Assembly (NCBI RefSeq): GCF_001280845.1
Contig: NZ_LGHP01000001.1
Coordinates: forward strand, 1,256,319-1,320,318
Length of the DNA: 64,000 nt
Source of the DNA: Bacillus sp. FJAT-28004
Lineage (GTDB): Bacteria > Bacillota > Bacilli > Paenibacillales > Paenibacillaceae
Reading direction: 5' to 3'
Below, piece after piece: positions 8,347 to 17,511 of the stretch. The translations under genes were made by a program, and so were the position numbers. Position 1 is the first letter of the stretch, and each line of letters starts with the position of its first letter. The notes under the pieces were generated by a model. The model searched no databases and was not told where the DNA came from. It saw nothing but the letters and a program-made list of their open reading frames with translations.

Positions 8347-9211
8347 TGGAATCATCCGAAATCCGTATGTACTTATAGCCCCGGCCATCATTCTCGTTTG
8401 CTTATTTTCCATCTATCCGCTTTTGTTCTCGTTCAAAGTCAGTTTCTTGAACTGGGACATTGTGACAGACACTAAAAGCTACGTCGGATTCGATAATTAT
8501 ACCAATATTTTGAGTGATCCCTTGTTTGCAAAGGTGCTGAAAAATACGCTTATCTACACACTTTTTACGGTCGTGTTCGGTTTGGTATTTGCAGTCCTCA
8601 TTGGTATTCTGCTGCAAAAGAATACGGTATTGGATAATTTCGTTCAGAGCATCATTTTTACACCCCATATTATTTCATTCGTATCTGTAACGATCATGTG
8701 GATGTGGCTGCTTGATCCGCAAATGGGCATCATCAATTATGTGTTGAAAATGGTGGGGCTTGAGCCGCTAAAATGGATGATGAGTCCGGATACATCCCTC
8801 TTATCGATTATAATAGTTTCGATTTGGAAGGGGCTTGGCTTCAATGTAATGATCATCATCGCTGGGCTGCAAAGTATACCCAAATACATTTACGAGGCCG
8901 CCAAGCTGGATAATTCCAGCAAATTGAATACGATGTTCCGTATCACGCTTCCGATGCTATCACCGACATTGTTGTTTTTGTTAATTACTTCGATCATAGG
9001 TTCGTTTAGTTCGTTCGATATCGTCAGCCTGATGACCAAGGGAGGGCCGCAGAACTCCTCAAATCTATTCGTGCATTGGATTTATCAAACCGGGTTTTTA
9101 AAATTCCAACTTGGCAAAGCGATGGCAGGCTCCGTCTTATTCTTAATCATCATCGGTATCATCTCACTGGCTAACTATTTATTTTTCTCTAAAAAAGTCC
9201 ACTATCAGTAA
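8306..9211 (+). CDS. UgpA-like ABC transporter permease
   Basis: An inner-membrane permease of 301 residues with six predicted hydrophobic helices. The EAA loop that contacts the ATPase reads YEAAKLDNSSKLNTMFRITL at about residue 195-215. The start is inside the ATPase gene and is supported by GGAGGG at proper spacing before ATG 8306. It belongs to the MalF/UgpA side of the family and pairs with the following permease. Substrate is inferred from context only. Confidence 0.9.
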   Translation: MSKMSIKSIQQLFNGIIRNPYVLIAPAIILVCLFSIYPLLFSFKVSFLNWDIVTDTKSYVGFDNYTNILSDPLFAKVLKNTLIYTLFTVVFGLVFAVLIGILLQKNTVLDNFVQSIIFTPHIISFVSVTIMWMWLLDPQMGIINYVLKMVGLEPLKWMMSPDTSLLSIIIVSIWKGLGFNVMIIIAGLQSIPKYIYEAAKLDNSSKLNTMFRITLPMLSPTLLFLLITSIIGSFSSFDIVSLMTKGGPQNSSNLFVHWIYQTGFLKFQLGKAMAGSVLFLIIIGIISLANYLFFSKKVHYQ

Positions 9212-9231
9212 AGGAAGGAACAAAGATCACC

Positions 9232-10053
9232 ATGAAACAGATTGCTTTTGTGTTGCGTATCGTGCTGCTTATTGCTTTGGTCCTCGTGTTTATCTTCCCT
9301 TTTCTATGGATGATCAGCACTTCCTTGAAAACCTATGTGGAGGCTATCCAATTTCCACCGGCTTTGCTGCCGGAGATCCCGCAGTTTTCCAATTACGTGG
9401 CAGCATGGGATCAAGTTCGGTTTCTTCATTACGGGCTGAATTCCGTCATCGTCACAAGTCTTACTGTGTTCGGACAATTGCTCGTCTGTATACCTGCAGC
9501 ATATGCATTTGCCAAAAAAAAGTTTAAGTTATCCGGATTGTTTTTTGGACTCATTCTAATCGACTTGATGCTGCCAGCACAAGTGACCTTCGTTCCGATT
9601 TATGTCCTATTGAGCAATTTCGGATGGATCGACACCTACCAGGGTATGATCGTTCCGTTCACGTATTCATCGTTCACTATCTTCTTTATGACACAGGCAT
9701 TTAAGCAAATTTCGGACGAGTTAATTGACGCAGCCAAATTAGACAAGGCATCTGAGTTGCAAATCATAATACGTATTATGCTCCCGATGGCCAAGCCGTT
9801 CGTGTTTACGGTGATGTTGATCACATGTATTTCGAAATGGAATGATTACTTCTGGACATTGATTCTAACCAATTCCGAATCTGTACGGACACTGCCGATC
9901 GCGGTCAAAAGCTTACTGGACGTCGGCGACGGGGTAACCCTATGGAACATTGCAATGGCGGGTAATATGTTACTTATGGCTCCTGTTGTCATCCTCTATT
10001 TATTGGCAAATCGTTTCATCAAAAATGCCTTTGTTTACGGAGGCATTAAATAG
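9232..10053 (+). CDS. UgpE-like ABC transporter permease
   Basis: Second permease of the importer, 273 residues with six hydrophobic segments, of the MalG/UgpE type. The EAA loop is IDAAKLDKASELQIIIRIML, and the protein ends in RFIKNAFVYGGIK, typical of this family. It begins 20 bases after the first permease with a GGAAGGA-type ribosome site. Together with the genes at 7258, 8306 and 10096 it makes a complete importer. Confidence 0.9.
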   Translation: MKQIAFVLRIVLLIALVLVFIFPFLWMISTSLKTYVEAIQFPPALLPEIPQFSNYVAAWDQVRFLHYGLNSVIVTSLTVFGQLLVCIPAAYAFAKKKFKLSGLFFGLILIDLMLPAQVTFVPIYVLLSNFGWIDTYQGMIVPFTYSSFTIFFMTQAFKQISDELIDAAKLDKASELQIIIRIMLPMAKPFVFTVMLITCISKWNDYFWTLILTNSESVRTLPIAVKSLLDVGDGVTLWNIAMAGNMLLMAPVVILYLLANRFIKNAFVYGGIK

Positions 10054-10095
10054 TTATTCACAAATAAGGACCCCATCTAAGGAGGAGCTTATCAC

Positions 10096-11427
10096 ATGAA
10101 ACGATCTTTGAAAAATACGGTATTTATTCTCTTCTGTTTAGTAATCATTTTTGTGGCTGGATGCGGTAAAAGCAAGGAATCACCAACAAATAATAATGCT
10201 GGCGGACAATCAACTGCGAGCAGCCAAGAGAAAGTCGTCGTCGATATGTGGTCAATTTTTGATGTTAGCAATGGTAATGGCAAGGCTCTTGTCGATGCCG
10301 CTGGAAAGTTCAATGAACTGCATCCAGGTGTGGAAGTTACCATCTTCGGACAAGGCGGCTACGACGGAGTAGCCGAGAAGTTGGAGGCGTCGCTCGTTGC
10401 CAAGAACACGCCGGTTATTGCCCAAATCGAGGAATCCTTCCTCTCCCGCTATCACCCGGTAGCTGCAGATCTGAGCAAATATATGTCCCAGGCGACAATC
10501 GACAATTATATCGACGGCTTGACTCGCTCCAGCTACGCCGACGGGGTGTTCAAAGCCGCTCCGATGAATCGCAGCACACCGATTATGTACATCAACGCCG
10601 ATTTGTTCAAGGCAGCCGGAATTCCGGTGGAAGCGCCGAAGACGTGGGATCAGCTCCATGAATATGCCAAAAAATTGAGTGATCCAGCCAAGGGGATTTA
10701 CGGATTTTCCTCCCATTGGGACAGCGATGCATGGTTCTGGGAGTCTGCAGTGTATTCCTATGGCGGTGAAGTCGTGAGTGAAGATGGCTCGAAGGTACTG
10801 TTTGACAACGACAAGGGCTGGGGAATCGTCGAGCTGTGGCAGAGCATGGTTAAGGAAAATGTCATGTTTAACGCTTATGGCGCGCAAGGCAGCCAATCCG
10901 ATCTTATAAAGAAGAAATTTTTCGAAGGCAAAATTGCGATGATAATGGATTCAGTCGGATCACTTGGACCGGTATTTAAGGAAGCAGAAGCTAGTGGGTT
11001 TGAAGTGCAAGCTGCGTATCAGCCGTTCAAAGAGAAAAATTCGGTCGTAACAGGCGGAGCTAACATGATCATTCTGGATAGCGCGACGGAAGAGCAGAAG
11101 AAAGCGGCAGGACAATTTCTAGAGTATTTGGCCAATGATGAATTCGTAATGTCCTTCTTCCAAAATTCTGGCTATTTGCCCATAACAAAATCTTCGCTGG
11201 AAACGGATGAGATGAAAAAGCTACTTGCCGAGAAGCCACAGTACAAAGTGGCCATCGATCAACTGGAATATGCTCATAAACGGCCGTGGCAAAAAAACTG
11301 GAGAGCGATGTATACGTCCATCGTGGAGAACTTGCAGCTCGCGATGATGGACACGACTCAAGATCCGCAGCAAATCATTCATAAAGCAGCTGAACAGTCG
11401 CAAGCGATCATCAACGAAAATAAATAA
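10096..11427 (+). CDS. UgpB-like extracellular solute-binding lipoprotein
   Basis: Binding protein of the importer, 443 residues. A signal sequence leads to the lipobox FVAGC at about residue 19-23, followed by a Ser/Asn-rich linker, so it is anchored on the outer face of the membrane. The body has the family 1 binding-protein pattern (for example the APMNRSTPIMYINADLF region), which closely resembles UgpB of glycerol-3-phosphate and glycerophosphodiester importers. GGAGGAG precedes the start. Context with two PHP hydrolases and a phosphoesterase supports a phosphorylated ligand, but sugar-only ligands remain possible. Confidence 0.88.
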   Translation: MKRSLKNTVFILFCLVIIFVAGCGKSKESPTNNNAGGQSTASSQEKVVVDMWSIFDVSNGNGKALVDAAGKFNELHPGVEVTIFGQGGYDGVAEKLEASLVAKNTPVIAQIEESFLSRYHPVAADLSKYMSQATIDNYIDGLTRSSYADGVFKAAPMNRSTPIMYINADLFKAAGIPVEAPKTWDQLHEYAKKLSDPAKGIYGFSSHWDSDAWFWESAVYSYGGEVVSEDGSKVLFDNDKGWGIVELWQSMVKENVMFNAYGAQGSQSDLIKKKFFEGKIAMIMDSVGSLGPVFKEAEASGFEVQAAYQPFKEKNSVVTGGANMIILDSATEEQKKAAGQFLEYLANDEFVMSFFQNSGYLPITKSSLETDEMKKLLAEKPQYKVAIDQLEYAHKRPWQKNWRAMYTSIVENLQLAMMDTTQDPQQIIHKAAEQSQAIINENK

Positions 11428-11452
11428 GGTGCCTTTCGAAAGGAGAGACGAA

Positions 11453-12403
11453 ATGAATACAACAAATGGATTTATAGACAATGGGAGCTGGTATAAAGGT
11501 AATTTGCATGGGCATTCCACCCTCTCCGACGGCGAACTGACGACCGATCAACTTCGTGAGGCGTACAAACAGAAGGGTTACCATTTTTTCGCCCACTCAG
11601 AACATGATTTCTTCTCCAACTTCGAGCACTTGAATGAACCGGATTTCATTACGCTTCCGTCCAGTGAAGTGGGAATCAGAATGCCTAAGGGCGATTATCG
11701 AATCTTCCATCTGCATGTCATCATGGGGACGGATGAGCATCTTCGCGCAGCGACGCTTGAGCCTTTGACCCATATGCAGCCGATTATATGGCCGGATTTT
11801 GTAGGGTATGATACGGCCCAGCAGTTCATCGACGACATGGTCGCACGCGGTAATATTGTCATGTTTAACCATCCCCACTGGTCGATTGTGGAATGGGAGG
11901 ATTTGATCGAGCTCGACAACCTGTTTGCAATTGAGGTTTACAATCACTGCTCCGAATGGCAAGAGAACATGGGGAATTCGCGGATTTTGTGGGACAGCCT
12001 GCTGCGTAAAGGTAAGAGGCTGTGGGGAACGGCCACGGACGACAATCATAACCGCTTTCCGTTAGACTCGCCTTATAACGACTCGTTTGGAGGATGGGTT
12101 GTAGTGAAGGCGAAGGAGCTGGCCCGAAATTCCATCGTGGACGCTCTTCTTAAAGGCAGTTTCTATTCGTCAACAGGACCGGAAATCTATGATTTCCGTA
12201 TCGAAGACAACGAGGTTATCTTCGAATGCTCGCCCGTCGAACGCATTTATATGAACGGTGATGGAAGGCAATACCAAATTGAGATTGGCGACAATGTGAC
12301 CAAGCTTCGCAAAAAGTTGCATGGTAACGAGAAGTATATTAGGATCGAATGCTACGACAAATACGGTAAATTTGCTTATACAAATCCGATTTTCCTGGAT
12401 TAA
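11453..12403 (+). CDS. PHP-domain metallohydrolase (CehA/McbA-like)
   Basis: A 316-residue cytosolic member of the PHP superfamily, whose metal-dependent enzymes hydrolyse phosphoesters. Metal-binding motifs visible are NLHGHSTLSDG (HxH) near the N-terminus, AHSEHDFF, FNHPHWS and ATDDNHNR. A small beta-rich C-terminal part follows, as in CehA/McbA-type proteins. ATG 11453 is chosen over the ORF start at 11429 because AAGGAGAG precedes it. It lies 25 bases after the binding protein gene and is probably cotranscribed, so it should act on the imported compound. Confidence 0.85.
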   Translation: MNTTNGFIDNGSWYKGNLHGHSTLSDGELTTDQLREAYKQKGYHFFAHSEHDFFSNFEHLNEPDFITLPSSEVGIRMPKGDYRIFHLHVIMGTDEHLRAATLEPLTHMQPIIWPDFVGYDTAQQFIDDMVARGNIVMFNHPHWSIVEWEDLIELDNLFAIEVYNHCSEWQENMGNSRILWDSLLRKGKRLWGTATDDNHNRFPLDSPYNDSFGGWVVVKAKELARNSIVDALLKGSFYSSTGPEIYDFRIEDNEVIFECSPVERIYMNGDGRQYQIEIGDNVTKLRKKLHGNEKYIRIECYDKYGKFAYTNPIFLD

Positions 12404-12418
12404 GGCAAGCATTACCTA

Positions 12419-12455
12419 TCAAGCCGGAGTACCGACCGTAGGTACTCCGGCTTGA
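12419..12455 (+). terminator. Perfect 15-bp hairpin between the PHP and deoR-like genes
   Basis: TCAAGCCGGAGTACC pairs perfectly with GGTACTCCGGCTTGA around a seven-base loop. It is not followed by a T tract, so it may be an attenuator, an mRNA-stabilising hairpin or an operator rather than a simple terminator. Confidence 0.55.
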
Positions 12456-12488
12456 ATTCCATTAACTAATGAACAGGGTGAGAGTTCA

Positions 12489-13265
12489 ATGCTGCAGGTT
12501 GAGAGAGTTAGTATGATTATGGCGGAATTGAATGCGAACGGAAGAGTGACGGTGAGTGGTCTCGCCGAACGATTGGAAGTTTCCAAGGTGACGGTTCGCC
12601 GCGATTTGGACTTGTTAAGCAAGGAAAGTAAATTACTCATCGTTCATGGAGGGGCGGTCAAACCGAATTTCACGCTGTACGAAGCGCCATACAGCCAAAG
12701 GAATGCAATTCATATCGAAGAGAAGATAAGGGTAGGCATTAAAGCCGCGGACATGATTAATGATTATGATGTGATCGCTTTCGGTGTAGGTACCACGACG
12801 TTGCAAATCGCCAACCACCTGATGAATAAGAGAAATGTGACGATACTCGTTGGATGTGTTCCGATCCTAAACAGCTTGATCGAGCGAAAAAAGGCGGGTT
12901 ATTTTACGGGGAAAATCATTTTTCTCGGCGGTGAAATTGACACGGACCAGATGTTCGCCACAGGCTCAATATCGTTGGATTTGCTGAACAACTTCCACGT
13001 CGATAAAGTGTTTGTTGGCGCCAACGGTTACTCCATCGCCAACGGGATTACGACCTACCAGATCGACGAGGGTCATTTACTCAAGAAGATGCTTCGGCGT
13101 TCCGATCAAGTTCATATCGTCATTGATCACTCAAAAATCGATGCGAAATCGCTTTACAAATATGCTGATTTCGACGAGGCTGATTACGTCATTTGCGATT
13201 CCGAGCCACCGAACGATTGGAGTACGCGACTGCTGGACGCAGGTGTAACCTGGGTGAAAGCGTAG
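12489..13265 (+). CDS. DeoR/GlpR-family transcriptional regulator
   Basis: A 258-residue regulator. The N-terminal helix-turn-helix contains GLAERLEVSKVTVRRDLDLL (about 24-43), the hallmark of the DeoR family. The C-terminal domain (about 75-250) has the sugar-phosphate sensing fold with FGVGTTTLQIA and DKVFVGANGYSIANGITT. Members normally repress a catabolic operon and are released by a phosphorylated intermediate. Its place inside the phosphoester locus fits a repressor of that locus; the A-rich 93-bp repeats are candidate operators (inference). GGGTGAGAG precedes ATG 12489. Confidence 0.9.
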   Translation: MLQVERVSMIMAELNANGRVTVSGLAERLEVSKVTVRRDLDLLSKESKLLIVHGGAVKPNFTLYEAPYSQRNAIHIEEKIRVGIKAADMINDYDVIAFGVGTTTLQIANHLMNKRNVTILVGCVPILNSLIERKKAGYFTGKIIFLGGEIDTDQMFATGSISLDLLNNFHVDKVFVGANGYSIANGITTYQIDEGHLLKKMLRRSDQVHIVIDHSKIDAKSLYKYADFDEADYVICDSEPPNDWSTRLLDAGVTWVKA

Positions 13266-13312
13266 GAATACGATTGCAGCATAGATCAAGATGAAGAAAG
13301 AGGGAAAAGGAA

Positions 13313-14119
13313 ATGCAGGTTTCAAAGGAAATTGTGGATCAGCACGTTCATTCCGCCTACTCCCCCGACTCGAGTGAGTTATTGGCGGATATCGTTCGTC
13401 ACGCCCAGTCTCTAGGTAAAAAGGCGGTCGTGACGACGGATCACTTCGATTACGACTGCAAATATTTCAAAAAAGACGTGCTGATTGATATGCCGAGCTA
13501 TGAGCAAGAAATCGCCAAATTGCGTGGTCAATACGATATCGACATCCACAAGGGCATTGAAGTTGGGTATCGTAAAGACTACATTGGCCCGATAAACGAC
13601 TATTTGCAGCAGTATTCATTCGATCTGGTGCTGCTCTCCGTTCATAATAACGGCGTGCACGATTTTGCCGAAGATACTTTTCATCAGCAACCGATTGAGC
13701 ATATACTCGACAATTATTTCTCGCATGTGCGGGAAGCCGTCGATGTGATGGACAATTACGATGTCGTCGCTCACCTCGATTACGTCGTTCGATATACGAA
13801 AACCAACGTTCGCATGGAGGATTATGAGCGGTGCCGGTTGATCCTATATGATTTATTGAAGACAATTATTCGCAAGGATAAGGTATTGGAGCTAAATACG
13901 ACAGGACTGTTTCGACAAGGGTGGATTCACCCGCATTCCTATTTAATTGAGATGTACTTGGATTTGGGAGGCAAATGGTTTTCGCTGGGCTCTGATGCGC
14001 ACAGCCTGAGCAACTACGAGCAAGGCTTCGGTCAGGCGATCGAACTGTTGGAGTCCTATGGCATTCGTGAAATTGTTCAATTCCACAAGCGTGTTCCTCA
14101 GCTTGTGCCGATTAAATGA
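13313..14119 (+). CDS. Histidinol-phosphatase-like PHP family protein (HisJ-type)
   Basis: A 268-residue PHP phosphatase. Metal-site motifs are DQHVHSAYSPD, TTDHFDYD, GIEVGY, LSVHNNG, AHLDYVVRY and LGSDAHS, as in HisJ/HisK. The family includes histidinol phosphatase, but no histidine genes are nearby and the neighbours are a DeoR regulator and a Ugp-type importer. A role in dephosphorylating an imported compound is therefore as likely as histidine synthesis. Its stop overlaps the start of the MATE gene. Confidence 0.85.
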   Translation: MQVSKEIVDQHVHSAYSPDSSELLADIVRHAQSLGKKAVVTTDHFDYDCKYFKKDVLIDMPSYEQEIAKLRGQYDIDIHKGIEVGYRKDYIGPINDYLQQYSFDLVLLSVHNNGVHDFAEDTFHQQPIEHILDNYFSHVREAVDVMDNYDVVAHLDYVVRYTKTNVRMEDYERCRLILYDLLKTIIRKDKVLELNTTGLFRQGWIHPHSYLIEMYLDLGGKWFSLGSDAHSLSNYEQGFGQAIELLESYGIREIVQFHKRVPQLVPIK

Positions 14120-15480
14120 TGCGACTGAACGATGAATTCTACAGCAAGCTGTACCGGCTTGCTGTTCCGCTGACGATTCAGTTTCTGTTCTCCTCGTCCT
14201 TCTTCCTGATTGACTCGATCATGGTGGCAGGCTTGGGGGTTGAGGCAATTGCCGCCGTGGGCATTGCTGGTCAATTCGAATTTATGCTTGGGATGATATT
14301 GGCCGGTGTTCTAAGTGGACCGGCAGTTTTTATAGCGCAATACTATGGCAAGAGAGATTACGATTCGATCCAAAAGCTGGCGGCATTAACCGTCTATTGC
14401 GGATTGGCCATCAGCTTTATTTATTTTATTGTCCTGACATTCAGCTCTCCTCATGTCTTTATGCCGTTCACCGATGACAAAGAACTGGTGGAAATGACAT
14501 CGTCTTTCGTTTCCATTGTCAGTTACGGGTATATTGCTTCGGCTGTCACGAGCGCTTTCGCGATGAACTTGAAGAGCATCGGAGTCGTTAAGGTAATCGT
14601 GTACGTGACTACGCTGTCGCTGCTGTTGAACACGGTTCTGAACTATGCGCTGATTTATGGACATTTCGGATTCGCGCCCATGGGAGTCGACGGCGCTGCG
14701 ATTGCCACGCTAATTTCAAAGCTGCTGCAGATGGTGTTAACAATAGTGTATGTGTATACAAAGAGAAGAGAAGTTGCTGTGCCTCTCTTGAGACGGGTGC
14801 CGGTTGACCGCGCTCTGGTTGGCAAAGTGTTTACGGTTACGCTGCCGATCATCATTCATGAAACGCTTTGGGGACTTGGCACAACGATGTATATGATGGC
14901 GTTTGGCCTGTTGGGTGCTACTGCAATTGCAATTATTCAAGTTTCCAAAGTGATCGGTAACTTTGTTATGGCTGGCGTGCAGGGCTTTGCCCTAGCGGCG
15001 AGCGTTATGATCGGTGAGCAGATCGGCCTTCGCCACCGGGAGCGGGCGCAGCTCTACGCCGAGCGGTTTACGCGAATCGGCATCGCGGCTGGCATTGCAA
15101 TTGGGCTGGCATTGTTCGCAGCTGCTCCTCAAGCTGTTCGGCTGTTTCAAATCAGTGAGTATTTGCATGAGCAAGCAGTGTCAGTCGTGCGCATAATGGC
15201 TTGTATGTTAATATTCAATTTTCTTAACAACATCTGGATTGTCGGCGTATTCCGCAGCGGTGGTGATACGCGGTACTCAATGAAGCTTGTGCTGGGATCG
15301 ACTTGGCTGATCGGGCTTCCGCTAGCGTTCATAGGAGCGGGGATCATGAAGTGGCCGATCGAAATCGTGTATGCGCTGTATGCCGCAGAGGAAATCTCCA
15401 AAGCGTTCATCGGCTACTTTCGCTACAGGTCCCGCCGCTGGCAGCATGATTTGGTCAGCGAGACGAACGAGGCATTATGA
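14116..15480 (+). CDS. MATE-family efflux transporter
   Basis: A 454-residue integral membrane protein with about twelve hydrophobic helices arranged in two similar halves. Family patterns include AVPLTIQFLFSSSFFLIDS near the N-terminus, GVEAIAAVGIAGQ and, in the second half, GATAIAIIQVSK. MATE proteins export organic compounds using Na+ or H+ gradients. The start overlaps the stop of the PHP phosphatase gene (ATGA), so the two are translationally coupled. Its inclusion in the phosphoester operon suggests export of a product or toxic by-product (inference). Confidence 0.9.
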   Translation: MMRLNDEFYSKLYRLAVPLTIQFLFSSSFFLIDSIMVAGLGVEAIAAVGIAGQFEFMLGMILAGVLSGPAVFIAQYYGKRDYDSIQKLAALTVYCGLAISFIYFIVLTFSSPHVFMPFTDDKELVEMTSSFVSIVSYGYIASAVTSAFAMNLKSIGVVKVIVYVTTLSLLLNTVLNYALIYGHFGFAPMGVDGAAIATLISKLLQMVLTIVYVYTKRREVAVPLLRRVPVDRALVGKVFTVTLPIIIHETLWGLGTTMYMMAFGLLGATAIAIIQVSKVIGNFVMAGVQGFALAASVMIGEQIGLRHRERAQLYAERFTRIGIAAGIAIGLALFAAAPQAVRLFQISEYLHEQAVSVVRIMACMLIFNFLNNIWIVGVFRSGGDTRYSMKLVLGSTWLIGLPLAFIGAGIMKWPIEIVYALYAAEEISKAFIGYFRYRSRRWQHDLVSETNEAL

Positions 15481-15558
15481 AAAGCGTCCTCGCGGCGGAC
15501 ACTGGCAGCGATGAAGTCAGGGGTGATGGACCCCCTAGGCATCACCAATAAAACAAAT

Positions 15559-15584
15559 AAACCACGTCCATAGGACGTGGTTTT
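15559..15584. terminator. Bidirectional terminator
   Basis: AAACCACGTCC pairs with GGACGTGGTTT around a three-base loop, with T-rich flanks on both strands. It separates the MATE gene (plus) from the converging GntR gene (minus). A weaker GGTGATG/CATCACC hairpin lies just upstream at 15522-15546. Confidence 0.85.
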
Positions 15585-15602
15585 CTGTTCATATCTATAT
15601 TT

Positions 15603-15968
15603 TCAATAAACTTCCTTCAAAAGCTCAAAAACTTCTTCTATCGTGAGTCCAAAGGATTTGTAATACGAAGTGTCAATAACCATCTGCTTTAAGATCATTT
15701 CATTGCGTTTTTGAAGCATCTCGTCGGTCGAGAGTTCAGCTATAAAACATCCTTTGCCGGTTACGGTGTAAATCAAACCATGTCGTTCGAGTTCTTCCCA
15801 AGCTTTTTTTACGGTAATGATACTAACACGAAGCTCCGTGGCTGCTTGTCGTATGGGTGGCAAACTATACCCATTTTCTAGTTCGCCCTTGAGAATTTGT
15901 GCGCTGATTTGTTCGAAAAGCTGTTGATAGATGGGTTTATCAGAGGAGTTCGAAATAGCTATGTTCAT
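15603..15968 (-). CDS. GntR-family regulator, YtrA subfamily
   Basis: A 121-residue regulator: an N-terminal winged helix (PIRQAATELRVSIITVKKAW then GKGCFIAEL) and a short helical tail. This matches the small YtrA type, which has no large ligand domain. It is the last-transcribed gene of a three-gene unit with an ABC-2 permease and ATPase, and the stop of the permease region overlaps its neighbour by one base. YtrA-type regulators normally repress their own ABC operon; a candidate operator is at 17489-17511, beside the first gene. Confidence 0.88.
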   Translation of the reverse strand: MNIAISNSSDKPIYQQLFEQISAQILKGELENGYSLPPIRQAATELRVSIITVKKAWEELERHGLIYTVTGKGCFIAELSTDEMLQKRNEMILKQMVIDTSYYKSFGLTIEEVFELLKEVY

Positions 15969-16621
15969 TAAATTTCCACTTTCTGAAAACGTTTGATTGC
16001 AATATGATAAGCGATTATCGTAAATATCGCAAATATGACGATGCCCGTGATCAGGATGGATAGATGAGTTCCTAAATGGTCAGTACCATTTCCTTTGAAG
16101 AGATTAGATACAAATGAATTCTGTATTCCGAGCCATTCTGCGCCTCCAGCAAACAGTATAGCAGCTGTAATAGAAGCAATCGATGCTGCGCCGTATTTAT
16201 AGGCTGTCTTAAAATACATCGATATAAAGATAATGTTGAAGATCGCAATCATAACGAAGCATAGTCCCCAAAAACCAAAGGATGGTTTGAAGAAAAAGTA
16301 GGTCAGATTTGGATATAAGCGAGTACTAATCATCCCATAAATCATTGCAACAATGATGTGTATTAATTCCATGATTACAATAACGGTTACCTTTGCTTTC
16401 ACGATGTCTTTTTTTGTTACGGGCATCATTCTTGTAAATATTAAATCGTTCTGAGATTTATACCCTGCAAACATATTCGGTATCGTAAGAAAACAAAAGT
16501 AAAGGATGACAAGGAAATATAACCATGAGGGAATAAGCATTAAGGCACCTGTCAAAAAAGGCATGACATAGAAGAATGGGCTTACGCCTAATTTTAATTC
16601 TTTCATTAGTAAATTATACAT
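15968..16621 (-). CDS. ABC-2 type transporter permease
   Basis: A 217-residue membrane protein with about six hydrophobic helices, for example LIPSWLYFLVILYFCFLTIP and IAIFNIIFISMYF. The residues TRMMPVTKKDIVKAK between the second and third helices are typical of ABC-2 permeases in YtrA-regulated exporters. It overlaps the ATPase gene by eight bases. The cargo is unknown; related systems respond to cell-wall-active compounds. Confidence 0.82.
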   Translation of the reverse strand: MYNLLMKELKLGVSPFFYVMPFLTGALMLIPSWLYFLVILYFCFLTIPNMFAGYKSQNDLIFTRMMPVTKKDIVKAKVTVIVIMELIHIIVAMIYGMISTRLYPNLTYFFFKPSFGFWGLCFVMIAIFNIIFISMYFKTAYKYGAASIASITAAILFAGGAEWLGIQNSFVSNLFKGNGTDHLGTHLSILITGIVIFAIFTIIAYHIAIKRFQKVEI

Positions 16622-17468
16622 GCAAAATCTCCTTTTTCGCGAAATAGATCATAATCTCCTCAAGACTAGGCAAAGTTGATTTAATATCCCAAGAGGGATC
16701 AAAGTCACTAGTGTGGATTAAGGCTGTAAAGCCGAATGAATTCTTTTTGTAGGCAATTAACTGGTCTTTTATCAAATCCAATTGCTCTTCTTTCCCATTC
16801 ACCAAGCGGTAGGTATCAATAAATTCTTCTTTCTCAGAGCTGTTGATAATTTGTCCGTTATCGATAAAAGTAATATAATCGGCACATTTTTCCAAATCAG
16901 TTGTAATATGAGTTGAAAACAGGATGCTGATTTCACCATCTTCCACTAGTTCCTGAAAAATATCTAACAAATTGTCTCTTGCAACCGGATCAAGCCCGCT
17001 TGTTGGTTCATCAAGAATAAGCAGCTTTGCGCCGTGTGATAAAGCGATGGCCAAGCTGTATTTCACTTTCATCCCGGTAGATAATTCAGCTATTTTTTTG
17101 TTTTCATTCAAATTAAATCTTTTCAAATAATTGTAATAGGCATCATCATTCCAATTACGATAAAACTTTTTGATTACGTTAGTTAGCGTTTTGATTTTGT
17201 TTCGAGTATAGAAATTGATGTCTCCAAAAGCAGAGCCAATTTCTTGTTTTAGCTCGAGTTCGTGCTCGAGCATCTCTTTGCCCAAAATAAAGATTTCACC
17301 GCTATCCATATTAATCAAATTCAAAATGGATTTTATAGTGGTTGTTTTTCCTGCGCCGTTGGCTCCAATAAATCCCATAATATAACCCTTTTCCAGTTGA
17401 AAGGATATGTCTTTTAAATGAAAATGTTCATATTTCTTATTTAAATTTTTAATATCTAACGCAAGCAT
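16614..17468 (-). CDS. ABC transporter ATP-binding protein (exporter type)
   Basis: A 284-residue ATPase. Walker A is GANGAGKTT, the signature is LSTGMKVKYSLAIAL, Walker B is LLILDEPTSGLD and the switch His is in STHITTDLEKC. An in-frame ATG exists 99 bases upstream (17567), but the codon at 17468 is preceded by a perfect AAGGAGG and gives the conserved start MLALDIKNLNKKYE, so the shorter form is chosen. It forms an exporter with the following permease and is first in the operon. Confidence 0.9.
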   Translation of the reverse strand: MLALDIKNLNKKYEHFHLKDISFQLEKGYIMGFIGANGAGKTTTIKSILNLINMDSGEIFILGKEMLEHELELKQEIGSAFGDINFYTRNKIKTLTNVIKKFYRNWNDDAYYNYLKRFNLNENKKIAELSTGMKVKYSLAIALSHGAKLLILDEPTSGLDPVARDNLLDIFQELVEDGEISILFSTHITTDLEKCADYITFIDNGQIINSSEKEEFIDTYRLVNGKEEQLDLIKDQLIAYKKNSFGFTALIHTSDFDPSWDIKSTLPSLEEIMIYFAKKEILHV

Positions 17469-17488
17469 ATAGTCAACCTCCTTATAAA

Positions 17489-17511
17489 TTGTGTATGTTG
17501 TGTATGCACAA
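17489..17511. promoter_or_regulatory. Candidate GntR/YtrA operator
   Basis: TTGTGTATG occurs twice in tandem, and the second copy forms an inverted repeat TTGTG-TATG-CACAA (17498-17511). It sits 21-43 bases upstream of the ATPase start, where a repressor of the minus-strand operon would bind. The rest of 17512-17862 shows no convincing gene. Confidence 0.5.

Noticed and set aside
13467-13865. Long minus-strand open frame inside the HisJ-like gene
   Set aside because: It lies opposite a clear PHP gene, shows no recognisable motif and has no ribosome site; it is a shadow frame.
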